This document shows, in pieces, positions 1 to 7,917 of a DNA stretch of 64,000 nucleotides (position 1 is the first letter of the stretch; every line of letters starts with the position of its first letter). The stretch lies in NCBI RefSeq assembly GCF_000350485.1, contig NZ_AORV01000026.1:186001-250000 (forward strand), given 5' to 3'. Source of the stretch: Ruminiclostridium cellobioparum subsp. termitidis CT1112. Its GTDB lineage: Bacteria; Bacillota; Clostridia; Acetivibrionales; DSM-1351. The notes beneath the pieces were generated by a model, which worked only from the letters and a program-made list of their open reading frames with translations, did not search any database and was not told where the DNA came from. The position numbers and the translations under genes are program-made.

Positions 1-510
1 CTGTATCATCTTTTGTCCGTTGGCTTTGGCGTAGTCGGCAATTGTGCCAGTCCTGCCGCTGAAAACCGGGCCCATGTTACCCACAGGGTCTTGAGGATAG
101 ACGTCGGGCCCCATCAGCAAATACTCATGGCTGGCCGGCTTTACATCGACGATGATGTAGAAGTTATGCCCGTCGAATGCGGCTTCTCGTACCGAAAAGG
201 ATGCAAAATCCATCGGCTCGGCAGCCTGGGGCACGTTTGTCTGTATAATCCCGCTGGCTTGCGGTAAAACGGCCGTACCATTTTTTCTTTGGTGGAGAAA
301 ATCGAGCACGCCCCAGGTATTGGTCGCCGCCAATGCCACTCCGGTCAAGAGTATGCTGATGATGGCCGCGGCCATAAAGCACAGTTTCTTATTAATTACA
401 GGCCGTTTGACCTGTTTTTTCTCTATGTCGGCAAGGATATGATACACATTATCCACAAAGCCGTTATCCGCCTTTCCAAAGGCATTACCAAGATCTTTCA
501 TATTTTGCAT
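1..510 (-). CDS. Anti-sigma-like membrane protein, C-terminus off window
   Basis: An open frame of 170 codons runs to the window edge without a stop, so only the N-terminal part is seen. The first Met is at 510; a second in-frame Met lies three codons later. A short cytoplasmic N-terminus (about 42 residues) is followed by one hydrophobic segment at about residues 43-62 (start FMAAAIISILLTGVALAA) and then an extracytoplasmic part. This is the layout of the DUF4179-type partners encoded with ECF sigma factors in Clostridia. The start lies inside the end of the sigma factor gene (26 bases of overlap), which indicates translational coupling. Likely role by context: membrane-bound control of that sigma factor. 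The DUF4179 assignment is an inference; the sigma-partner role is supported mainly by position. Confidence 0.7.
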   Translation of the reverse strand, partial: MQNMKDLGNAFGKADNGFVDNVYHILADIEKKQVKRPVINKKLCFMAAAIISILLTGVALAATNTWGVLDFLHQRKNGTAVLPQASGIIQTNVPQAAEPMDFASFSVREAAFDGHNFYIIVDVKPASHEYLLMGPDVYPQDPVGNMGPVFSGRTGTIADYAKANGQKMIQ

Positions 511-982
511 GGTTTGTATAACCCTCCCCGGTCAATGATTTTTTCAGTTCGGCTCTGCCGCGATTCATTCGCGATTTTACAGTACCCTGCGGCAAGCGCA
601 GTATATCCGCGATCTCGCTTACGGTAAATCCCTCCATGTAATGCAGTATAATGGGCAAACGCAGCTTCTCGTCCAGAATGAGAAGCGCGTCATGCAATTC
701 ATAATCCGCATCGGCTGGCGCGGCACGTTCCGGCATTTCATCCAGCGGTACTTCGCGCCACCGTTTTCTCTGAATATTGCGGCACTCGTTAATAAGTATC
801 CTGATAACCCATGTCTGCATATAGCGCGGCTCTTTTAACTGGCTGCGTTTTTGCCAGGCCTTTAACAGACATTCCTGCACCGCCTCATTACGGTCGCAGC
901 TTTGTGATAACTGCGAATAACTGACACGATACAGCGTTTGCATCATATTAATTATTTGTTGTGAAAACTCTTCACTTGTCAA
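485..982 (-). CDS. ECF-type RNA polymerase sigma factor
   Basis: 165 residues, the usual size of an extracytoplasmic-function sigma factor. Region 2 is visible at about residues 10-75 (DRNEAVQECLLKAWQKR, then TWVIRILINECRN). Region 4 is at about 105-150, with the helix-turn-helix TVSEIADILRLPQGTVKSR. There is no extra C-terminal domain. The start is TTG, preceded by GAGGGGGA about seven bases upstream; no better ATG is available. The gene overlaps the downstream anti-sigma-like gene, so the two probably form one operon with the membrane protein controlling the sigma factor. Closest in style to SigV/SigW-like factors of Firmicutes; the regulon cannot be told from the window. Confidence 0.9.
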   Translation of the reverse strand: MTSEEFSQQIINMMQTLYRVSYSQLSQSCDRNEAVQECLLKAWQKRSQLKEPRYMQTWVIRILINECRNIQRKRWREVPLDEMPERAAPADADYELHDALLILDEKLRLPIILHYMEGFTVSEIADILRLPQGTVKSRMNRGRAELKKSLTGEGYTNHAKYERSW

Positions 983-1100
983 TGTGTGTCCCCCTCACTG
1001 CTATTTTGACCGGTCATAGATTAGACGGATCAGATATGCCTTTGGTTCTCGTGATTTTTAGGGCATCCCGAATAAAAAGTTTTTCGCCGCGTGTCTTGAG

Positions 1101-1143
1101 AATAAAAAAATGCCATCAGGACTCAGTGGTTTCTTGATGGCAT
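1101..1143 (-). terminator. Rho-independent terminator after the VOC gene
   Basis: Read on the minus strand, a stem ATGCCATCA (1143-1135) pairs with TGATGGCAT (1118-1110) around a 16-base loop and is followed directly by a run of seven T. It lies 12 bases past the VOC gene stop and would end the cupin-VOC transcript. Confidence 0.85.
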
Positions 1144-1154
1144 CTCTGTATTTT

Positions 1155-1535
1155 TTATCCTCGGAACTCAATTAATTCGCCATCAGGGCCCTGAAAAACA
1201 ACTCTTTTCCAGCCGGTTTCCTGTGGTGTTCTGGGCTCGGGGATATGTGGTTCAGCTACGACTGGAATCCCTGCGCTTTTGAGCTTTTGATAATCCGAAT
1301 CAAAATCATCGCTGATCAGACAGAAATGATACCCCTTATTCTCCTTTTCCTGTGTCCAATGTTCAAACTCCAGCACAGTATCGCCCAATTGAAGATACAC
1401 AACCTTTTCGAGGTCCGGTATCCCGGGAACACCGTGTTCAAAATATTTTTTGAACCCAAAGTTTTTTTCATAAAAGTCAATCGACTTTTGTCTGTCTTTT
1501 ACAGAAAATGCAACATGGTCAATTCGTGTAAACAT
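1155..1535 (-). CDS. VOC-family (glyoxalase/bleomycin-resistance fold) protein
   Basis: 126 residues, a single pair of beta-alpha-beta-beta-beta modules. Visible metal-ligand candidates of the vicinal oxygen chelate fold are His7 (RIDHVAFSV), a Glu in VLEFEHW, His in KGYHFCL and the Glu near the C-terminus (GELIEFRG). An AGGAGGT site sits nine bases before the ATG. It follows the cupin gene by 46 bases on the same strand, so the two are probably co-transcribed. Family members include glyoxalases, dioxygenases and antibiotic-binding proteins; the substrate here cannot be assigned. Confidence 0.85.
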   Translation of the reverse strand: MFTRIDHVAFSVKDRQKSIDFYEKNFGFKKYFEHGVPGIPDLEKVVYLQLGDTVLEFEHWTQEKENKGYHFCLISDDFDSDYQKLKSAGIPVVAEPHIPEPRTPQETGWKRVVFQGPDGELIEFRG

Positions 1536-1581
1536 TAATCAATACCTCCTGTATTCAATCTTGAATTTTTATAAATATGGT

Positions 1582-1908
1582 TTAATCCTTTTTTGAAATG
1601 TCAATTTTAATCTGTAACACAACCCAATTGTTGGAACTGGTATTTTTAAACCCATGTGTCTCACCATTAGGTGAGAAAATTATATCTTTTTCTTTCAAAA
1701 GCATTTCTTCACTGTTTATCGTGATTGTACCTTCACCGGAAATTACATAAAAGACTTCATCGATATCAGAATGCTTATGATCAGGTGTCGTTTGACCCGG
1801 GGCATAAAGCAAAAGTCCTGTATCCACCCGGTCTTCCTTGAATATTGCCTTGCGCGCGCTTTTTTCAGTTGCAAAATCAAGAATATCATCAATATTAATT
1901 TTATTCAT
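1582..1908 (-). CDS. Small single-domain cupin protein
   Basis: 108 residues with one cupin barrel. Motif 1 carries the metal ligands DHKH and the following Glu in DEVFYVISGEG; motif 2 has ETHGF. The protein is almost entirely the conserved barrel, so it may be a small isomerase, an oxygenase or a sensor. A GGGGG site lies nine bases before the ATG. It is divergent from the HxlR regulator at 2107 and upstream of the VOC gene, so HxlR probably controls this pair. Function beyond the fold is not assignable. Confidence 0.85.
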   Translation of the reverse strand: MNKINIDDILDFATEKSARKAIFKEDRVDTGLLLYAPGQTTPDHKHSDIDEVFYVISGEGTITINSEEMLLKEKDIIFSPNGETHGFKNTSSNNWVVLQIKIDISKKD

Positions 1909-2007
1909 TACTTATTACCCCCATCTTTTTGAAATTTAAAATTAGTGTTCAGCTATCATTAATAATTTAACCCAAATCTGCTGATTTAAAAGTCATTGTT
2001 ATATACT

Positions 2008-2061
2008 CACTATAATAGTGTTACAATCTATTTGCAAGAAGGCACTATTTTGTGCTATACT
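2008..2061 (+). promoter_or_regulatory. Promoter and possible operator of the HxlR gene
   Basis: TTGCAA (2032-2037) and TATACT (2056-2061) are spaced by 18 bases and point at the HxlR gene. Just upstream is the small dyad ACTATAATAGT (about 2009-2019), and ACTATT recurs in the spacer. HxlR regulators commonly bind such short dyads in the divergent region; binding here is an inference. Confidence 0.4.
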
Positions 2062-2106
2062 AACCAAATAGTAAGTATTGAGTAATAATTAGCGGGAGTG
2101 ATAATA

Positions 2107-2451
2107 ATGCCATGTGATAAAGCATGCCCCATTGAGCATACAGTCAACTTGATCGGGCACAAATGGAAGGTGCTTATTCTAAGAAATCTATTTAATAATG
2201 GTACGCAAAGATTCAGTGATCTCAGTAAAGGTATCAGCAGAATAAGCCAGAAGATGCTGACACAACAGCTTCGGCAGCTGGAGGCAGATGGGATAATCCA
2301 TAGAAAAGTTTATCCCGAGGTACCGCCAAAGGTCGAATACTCTCTTACGGTGCTTGGAATGTCCTTAAAACCGATTTTGGATGAAATGAATCGTTGGGGA
2401 ATAGAACATCTAAAACAAAATAATCTGGACCAGCAAAATAACATCTTTTAA
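2107..2451 (+). CDS. HxlR-family winged-helix transcriptional regulator
   Basis: About 114 residues. The N-terminus has the typical conserved CPIEHTVNLIGHKWKVLILR with Cys in the DKACPIEH segment, followed by the recognition region ISRISQKMLTQQLRQLEADG and a wing VYPEVPPKVEYSLT. The frame opens at a GTG at 2098, but GGGAG at 2094-2098 overlaps that codon and lies eight bases before the ATG at 2107, so the ATG is preferred. HxlR proteins sense aldehydes or redox stress through the N-terminal Cys in the characterised cases. It is divergent from the cupin-VOC pair, the likely target. Confidence 0.9.
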   Translation: MPCDKACPIEHTVNLIGHKWKVLILRNLFNNGTQRFSDLSKGISRISQKMLTQQLRQLEADGIIHRKVYPEVPPKVEYSLTVLGMSLKPILDEMNRWGIEHLKQNNLDQQNNIF

Positions 2452-2457
2452 ACAACT

Positions 2458-2499
2458 CAAAAAACGGCTGAGAAGCACATTTTCTCAATCCGTTTTTTG
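2458..2499 (+). terminator. Rho-independent terminator after HxlR gene
   Basis: An A-rich stem AAAAACGG-TGAGAA (2459-2474) pairs with TTCTCA-CCGTTTTTT (2481-2497), giving a T-run on the plus strand. The A-rich left arm would also let it act in the other direction. Confidence 0.75.
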
Positions 2500-2725
2500 C
2501 TCATATTTGCTTTTAAACCATAACATATAATTGGCAGCCTACTTATTTGCTATTCTGATCACAATTCGTCATCAGAGTTATCGTCTCCACTATTAGAGAT
2601 GTATCTATAAAATTTATATGATTTGGAAAATCAGCCGCATCACCGCATGTCATCCATTACCATGCCTCCAAAAATCTGACTTATGGCAATTTTTTGTTCC
2701 ATAGCTACCCCATACTCCTGCTTTT

Positions 2726-3748
2726 TTAGTTTGATCTTTTCAGATCTTCCAATAGTGAAAGTCCGATTTTCTGATCCAAATCAATTCCCAACCTGTAATT
2801 GGCCAGAACCACCGCTGCAGCCTTTTTTTCTTTATCGATCACCAGAAATGAACTAAAGCATCCTGTCCCCCCACCGTGCATTATAATATTGTTATTGTTT
2901 CTATGCAGCCACCAGGCCAGACCCATGTCATATTTTTTTGAAGCATTTGCGTGCTTTTTATGGCAAAGCTGCAAATATGGTTTTTCTTCAAACATATTCA
3001 ACCAGGCGTATTTCAACAGGTCCTCCGCCGTTGAGCTTATGGCTCCTGCCGGGGCTACCAGGTTTTTTTCATCCCAGCACCAATTTCCGCATTCCACATT
3101 TTTAGCATTGAAACCATGTAGATTTTTATCACTGAATGTACCCAGATAAGTATTCTCCAAACCAAGTTCATTTAACAGGAAATCATTCATTGTATCCCAG
3201 TAAGCTTTGCCTGAAACCGTTCCAATTGCATACCCCAGCAGTGACAATCCGAAATTCGAATATTTCCATTTATAATCGGCATCTTCCAGCTTGCTTTTTT
3301 TTACTAACATGCTCATTTTGTCCAGATCCATATTCAAAGGATTTACTTTTTGAATCTTCCCCGTAAATATTAAATCCAGGTATAAACCTATATATTCCCG
3401 ATTATTTAATGGAAATGCAGATGAATAGCCAGATGTATGGGTAGCAATTCTATGCAGTGTAGGGAAGTATTGTTCTGTATCAAGGCCCGGAATATACTTT
3501 TTGATCGAATCATTCAATGACATCTTGTTTTCAAATACAAATTTGGATAATAATGATGCTGTAAATGTTTTTGTGATAGATCCAATTTCATATGTGTATG
3601 CTGGCCCAGGAGCTATCTCACCGGATTCGTCATATACTTTTAACATCGTATCCTTCCCTTCAAGAAGGCCGATTGTCAGCTTTATATACTTTTTCCCTTT
3701 ACAGGATCTTTTTATTAAATTCAATGTTTCCGAATCAATTTGATACAT
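2726..3748 (-). CDS. S12-family serine hydrolase (beta-lactamase-like)
   Basis: About 340 residues with no signal peptide, so probably cytoplasmic. All three class C beta-lactamase/DD-peptidase motifs are present: SxxK as SITK at about 57-60, YxN as YSN at about 163-165, and HGGGTG near the C-terminus. The start chosen is the Met at 3748, because GAGGAGGG lies seven bases before it; the frame remains open eight codons further, overlapping the MarR gene. Such stand-alone enzymes act as esterases, peptidases or beta-lactamase-like hydrolases. It lies directly downstream of a MarR regulator and probably shares its transcript. Confidence 0.85.
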   Translation of the reverse strand: MYQIDSETLNLIKRSCKGKKYIKLTIGLLEGKDTMLKVYDESGEIAPGPAYTYEIGSITKTFTASLLSKFVFENKMSLNDSIKKYIPGLDTEQYFPTLHRIATHTSGYSSAFPLNNREYIGLYLDLIFTGKIQKVNPLNMDLDKMSMLVKKSKLEDADYKWKYSNFGLSLLGYAIGTVSGKAYWDTMNDFLLNELGLENTYLGTFSDKNLHGFNAKNVECGNWCWDEKNLVAPAGAISSTAEDLLKYAWLNMFEEKPYLQLCHKKHANASKKYDMGLAWWLHRNNNNIIMHGGGTGCFSSFLVIDKEKKAAAVVLANYRLGIDLDQKIGLSLLEDLKRSN

Positions 3749-3758
3749 ATTACCCTCC

Positions 3759-4316
3759 TCATTTTTGACCATTTCGTCTTTTTCTGAATTCTTCCAACAC
3801 CCTTAGCTGAAGATTGGAATGATCACCTTCAAGGCGGCCGCTTGCATCTTCTTCAAATCCATCGTGCTCTTCACCATCAAAACTGTAAACCTTCTTCAAT
3901 AAATACCATAATGTATCGAGTTCGTGCTCAGCAAAGTTCTTAAAAACCTCTGACATGAAAATCACACCGGTTTCGGTGGATTTTAAAATAGCTTGCATGC
4001 CGGATTCGGTGACTTTTATATTGATTGCCCGCTTATCCCGCTCACTGGCTGATATAATAATATACCCCTTCTTTTCAATTGCGGCAATCAATTGATTTGC
4101 ATTTTGCTTGGTCGTCCCCAGTTTTTTAGCGATATTTTTTACCGTTGTTTCCTCTGGCGGGAGATGGAAAACGGCCAATATTGCCATATACTGTCTTGAC
4201 GTAAGGCCTTTATAATATTTATCATCCTGAGCTTCAAGCTTGTTTGCAACAGCCATCAAGGTTGCATATGCCTGCTGCATTAAAAACAGTTCTCTTAGTT
4301 CTTTAGAGTAATCCAT
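3759..4316 (-). CDS. MarR-family transcriptional regulator
   Basis: About 185 residues. The winged helix covers about residues 35-125 (SRQYMAILAVF, then VKNIAKKLGTTKQNANQLIAAIEKKGYI with wing SERDKRAINIKVT). A charged C-terminal tail extends beyond the usual 140-150 residues. AAGGGG lies seven bases before the Met at 4316, which is preferred over an upstream in-frame Met at 4343. Two dyads in the upstream region look like its own operators. It probably autoregulates and also controls the S12 hydrolase gene that begins 11 bases downstream. Confidence 0.9.
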   Translation of the reverse strand: MDYSKELRELFLMQQAYATLMAVANKLEAQDDKYYKGLTSRQYMAILAVFHLPPEETTVKNIAKKLGTTKQNANQLIAAIEKKGYIIISASERDKRAINIKVTESGMQAILKSTETGVIFMSEVFKNFAEHELDTLWYLLKKVYSFDGEEHDGFEEDASGRLEGDHSNLQLRVLEEFRKRRNGQK

Positions 4317-4336
4317 AGCGTGCCCCTTACTATAAT

Positions 4337-4397
4337 TAGTCAATATATTGTCTAGTTATAGTTAAACATCTTTCCGCCATATTGTCAATACATTGAC
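4337..4397. promoter_or_regulatory. Two MarR-type operator dyads
   Basis: TAGTCAATATATTGTCTA (4337-4354) and GTCAATACATTGAC (4384-4397) are near-perfect inverted repeats sharing the half-site GTCAAT/ATTGAC. They lie between the MarR start and any upstream promoter; a TTGACA on the minus strand falls inside the second one. This matches how MarR dimers repress their own genes. Confidence 0.55.
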
Positions 4398-4411
4398 TAA
4401 TAATCATTAAT

Positions 4412-5408
4412 TTAAGAGAAATTCTGAATGTCCTCAACAAACATGGATGGATGTGATGTTTTAAAATAGTATATATTATTTGCCGGCAGCTTTTCTTTCC
4501 GGTTTCTTGCCAACTCAGTGAAATAGTGGATTGGAAATGAGCTAACCGCAAATAAGGCTCTGTTGGAAAGGTTTGTCTGTGTGCCGCCCGCAATTGCTGC
4601 TCCATTTTTATAGAGCGCTGCCGAGCCGTCTGATAGCCTGTAGGTAAACTGCTGTACCTGATTGTTTACCATGGTGTTGGCAGCTGTTACAAATCTGGTA
4701 TTTGTGTCGGTACCAGCATATACAGTACCATTTGCAGAGCTGTGGAAGTTAAACTGTCCCCATGCCCCCGAAGCCCCCATGGACTGGTTGTAATCTGCAA
4801 GCGCTGCGGGCTTCATTACTGTGAATATCGTACAGTTGGAGTAATTTCCGGTTACACCGGCAGCCGTAAAAAGGTCATCAATTCCGTCAAACTGTATTGC
4901 AGGCATGCCGTTTATTGCATTCTGCACAAACACCGGCTTATTTGCCTGAGCGCTCTGTGCCGCATTAAAGCCGTTGCCGGACTGGTCAGCCCACTTGTCA
5001 ACGAAATTATTGCTGTCACGAGCTACCGAGGGATTTGCCTTAAGCCACAGTGACAATCCGTTCAACGGCGGTGACATGATCTGTGAAATGCTCCGGCTGT
5101 TTGAGTAAACCCTGAACTTATATATGCTGCCGCCCCGTTATAGCTTGAGTCGGTTACGCATATGTACCGTCCATGAGGTAAACATATATGTCGCCTGTCA
5201 TGCTGCTGTTAATTGTACGAACTGTATCACGTGCTTTTTCTATTGTCTTGAACGGAGCAGACTGCGTTCCTGAGTTACTATCATTGCCTGAAGGTGATAC
5301 GTAGAAAGTTGTCTGTGCAGCCGCCATAACCTGCGGTATCGGACCTTGTACAAAAATACTGGTAAACAGAAAACAAATTGAAGTGATAATTCCCAATTTC
5401 CTCTTCAT
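4412..5408 (-). pseudogene. Broken secreted beta-helix/LamG glycoside hydrolase gene
   Basis: The N-terminal piece (start 5408, GGAGG seven bases upstream) has a signal peptide and the segment TTFYVSPSGNDSNSGTQSAP then KTIEKARDTVR, typical of secreted right-handed beta-helix enzymes. It stops after DGTYA at 5154. The next stretch reads VTDSSYN in one frame and GGSIYKFRVYSNSRSISQ in another, and a LamG-like domain (GLSLWLKANPS, WADQSGNGFNA, FDGIDD) follows from 5077. The final 40 residues (from about SFPIHYFTE) do not look like LamG and may come from foreign DNA. So at least one internal deletion, one frameshift and a replaced 3' end have occurred. The gene would have been in the GH97 operon. 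Confidence 0.75.
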
Positions 5409-5431
5409 AAACTTTTCCTCCAAAAAATGTA

Positions 5432-7729
5432 CTAAGGTACCAGAATACCTATGTTGTCGATATCAGGCGCCCAATCGGTATAGGAGAACTTAATCTTGTT
5501 GCTGCCAGCGTTCAAATACATGTCTGTAGTATAGCTTCGAACAACATTCCAGCTTCCTGAATCCAGCCTCAATTTAAGCAGTGTGCCAGGTCCGCCGTTT
5601 ACGCTGTAGTTGATCCACCTCTCATCGGCTGCCAGATAATTCAGCTTTACTTTGTATGTACCCGGTGTCGGTACCGTCACATTGAATTCCACAGTGGCTG
5701 TTTTGCCCAGGTTGCCGACTTTTTTGCCGTTGGAGCAGTTGGCGCAGTCTGCAACAGAAGCACCGCCGGCAAGAGTAGCGTTTTCCGCTTCATAGTAAGT
5801 ATAAGGATCCTGGGGCATACTTGGTACTGTAGTCTTTGAAATCAAAATGGCGCAGCCTCCGGTTTGTAAAAGGGGAACCGTCAGCGTTGAAGCTGCTGTC
5901 ACTGTACTTATCTCTTTACTTATGAATTCTCCCGTGGCCCCGTCCTTATAAACATAAGCCGTGTAGCTGCCGGGATCAAGGTTCAGGCTTGAAAGGGGAA
6001 TAGTTATTGTCCTCGCGCCGTCGGTTATGGCCCCGATATACCAGTCCGAACCGCTGCGCCTTGCCATAACGGCGTAATTCCCCGGATAACCGTCAAGGAG
6101 CTTTGTCTCTTCCCATGAAGCCGGTATAACCCGCAAAAGCTCAGTACCTTTCCAGTTTCGGTATATGTCTATTGAGTCGGCATAATTTTGAATTTTAGAT
6201 TCATAAACAATAGACAACGCCAGCTGATGGCCCTGTGTTGTGTTTTTGTTGGTGTTACTAAGAGCAGCGGGTGTGTAATCCATTGAGCCCAGCACGTTTC
6301 TTGTGAACGGCAGCACGCAATTGTGATAAGCGGTTGGAGCCGGTGGCCAATACAGTTTATAGTGTTCGGCGCCAAGCACCCCTTCCGAACTGATTACATT
6401 TGGCCAGGTACGCTCTTCTCCTCCCGGTTTTGTGGAGTTGTGAAAAAATACCATGAGTTTAAGCTCGGCGCAATAATCGGCTACCGACTCCAGAAAGCTC
6501 ATCCCGACCTGAGAGTCATTTTGCGTCATGTCCACTTTTAATCCTTTAACGCCCCAACTTGCCCATTTACGTATGTTCATCCTGCTCGCACCATATGGGG
6601 TATGGACATACGGGCTTGCCCATATGAAAATGCCCACACCCTTTGCCGCGGCGTATTGGCACAGTTCAGCTACAGTACCGTCGGTCCATTTCGCCCATCC
6701 CGCGTCAACTGTGACATATTCCCATCCCATTGAAGCTGCAAAATCCACATAATCCTTTTGGCGCTCATAAGAATAAAGCACCTCACGATATCCTTCCGGA
6801 ACATTCGGGTCGCCGAAATAATCCTCACTCCACCACGACCATGCGGCTATGCCGGGTTTTATCCAACTGGTGTCAGTGATTTTTGACTCCGGATTCAGGT
6901 TTTCCACAAGGTTTGAATTTACCAAATCGTTAAGATTGTCAGTTATTATCACTGCCCTGTAAGGAGTCTGAAAAGGCAAAGCAACTTCAAGCTTTGTTCC
7001 GTACTGGGCCTGATCGGGTGCGTATGCAAGCTTCATGTTCTCTCCTGCGCTCCCTGTAAGAACCGACGGGCAATAAGTACCATCAGCGTTATACATATTC
7101 GCTTCTGTAAATAAAGCCCAATAAGAGTTGTTGCTAATCGACGCCAAAAAAGGCATTGTAACCGTACTGGTATCTAACGTTGCGGGACCGTAATATTTCC
7201 AGGTTCCCTCATAGGTATTTACCCAGGGGTACCCCCATCCGCCTGTTCCGTCAGGAAAATTGTATTCGGTATATTCCTTTTCGATGTATGTCGCTCCCGG
7301 CCCGGGAATATAGTATCTGAAAGCGAATCCGTCATTATATGCCCTTATGTATATTTTAAGCTGGGCCGAGCCTTGCGAAACGACATATTCCCTTTGTACC
7401 GCGTTATCCTGGTACAAACTTTTTTTACCGCCTGGTATAGAATAGGTATTGTTCCACGAGGATGTGCCGGTTGATACGAACGACATTCCCGAGTAGAAAT
7501 CCGTATTGCTGGTCTTAATGCCCAAACGCGATTTTTCGACGATTGTCGAACCATTTTTTGTAACGGTGTAGAATAACTGCCCGCCTTCCAGGTAAACAGT
7601 CGCCGTGAGTGAGCTGTCAGGCGAGGATGTCGTATACTGTGTCCCGGCATCAACCGCTAAAACTGAGGGAACAGAAATAAGTATAATAGACAATGCCAGT
7701 ATTAAACTTACCACTTTCTTCAATAACAT
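5432..7729 (-). CDS. Secreted GH97 alpha-galactosidase-like enzyme with C-terminal CBM
   Basis: 765 residues. A signal peptide covers about 1-25. The GH97 N-terminal beta-sandwich is at about 27-285 and the TIM barrel at about 290-560 (PGIAAWSWWSEDYFGDP, YVTVDAGWA). The barrel motif GLKVDMTQND places an Asp at about residue 400 where retaining GH97 alpha-galactosidases carry the nucleophile; inverting alpha-glucosidases lack it. GAEHYK supplies a candidate acid Glu at about 455. A C-terminal CBM35-like domain (about 647-765, YYEAENATLAGGASV, ending DNIGIL) should bind polysaccharide. There is no dockerin or anchor, so it is secreted free. It pairs functionally with the GH4 enzyme at 13381. 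A LacI-type dyad lies 30 bases before the start. Confidence 0.9.
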   Translation of the reverse strand: MLLKKVVSLILALSIILISVPSVLAVDAGTQYTTSSPDSSLTATVYLEGGQLFYTVTKNGSTIVEKSRLGIKTSNTDFYSGMSFVSTGTSSWNNTYSIPGGKKSLYQDNAVQREYVVSQGSAQLKIYIRAYNDGFAFRYYIPGPGATYIEKEYTEYNFPDGTGGWGYPWVNTYEGTWKYYGPATLDTSTVTMPFLASISNNSYWALFTEANMYNADGTYCPSVLTGSAGENMKLAYAPDQAQYGTKLEVALPFQTPYRAVIITDNLNDLVNSNLVENLNPESKITDTSWIKPGIAAWSWWSEDYFGDPNVPEGYREVLYSYERQKDYVDFAASMGWEYVTVDAGWAKWTDGTVAELCQYAAAKGVGIFIWASPYVHTPYGASRMNIRKWASWGVKGLKVDMTQNDSQVGMSFLESVADYCAELKLMVFFHNSTKPGGEERTWPNVISSEGVLGAEHYKLYWPPAPTAYHNCVLPFTRNVLGSMDYTPAALSNTNKNTTQGHQLALSIVYESKIQNYADSIDIYRNWKGTELLRVIPASWEETKLLDGYPGNYAVMARRSGSDWYIGAITDGARTITIPLSSLNLDPGSYTAYVYKDGATGEFISKEISTVTAASTLTVPLLQTGGCAILISKTTVPSMPQDPYTYYEAENATLAGGASVADCANCSNGKKVGNLGKTATVEFNVTVPTPGTYKVKLNYLAADERWINYSVNGGPGTLLKLRLDSGSWNVVRSYTTDMYLNAGSNKIKFSYTDWAPDIDNIGILVP

Positions 7730-7758
7730 TTTTACCCCTCCTCATTATTTTTGACAGT

Positions 7759-7772
7759 GTAAATCGATTTAC
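7759..7772. promoter_or_regulatory. LacI-type operator dyad upstream of GH97 gene
   Basis: GTAAATCGATTTAC is a perfect 14-base palindrome with the central CG typical of LacI/GalR-family operators. It lies about 30 bases upstream of the GH97 start, where a bound repressor would block transcription. It also resembles a catabolite (cre-like) site. No LacI-family gene is in the window. Confidence 0.5.
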
Positions 7773-7917
7773 GCCTGGGTTGCATTGAACATGCCATCAA
7801 TCAAGGGTTCCAGAGCTTTTGGAAATAAAAAACAATGCCCCCATGGTTTGATTATATCTCTTATTTATCAATGTTCAATAACTGGTATTTACGATACGTA
7901 ACTCAAACCGACACAGT

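Noticed and set aside
2726-3748. S12 hydrolase as a second release or prodrug enzyme of the NRPS cluster
   Set aside because: It has the same fold as the fused release domain, but it lies 24 kb beyond the cluster end, has a MarR gene as partner and no signal peptide or membrane spans like ClbP/ZmaM.
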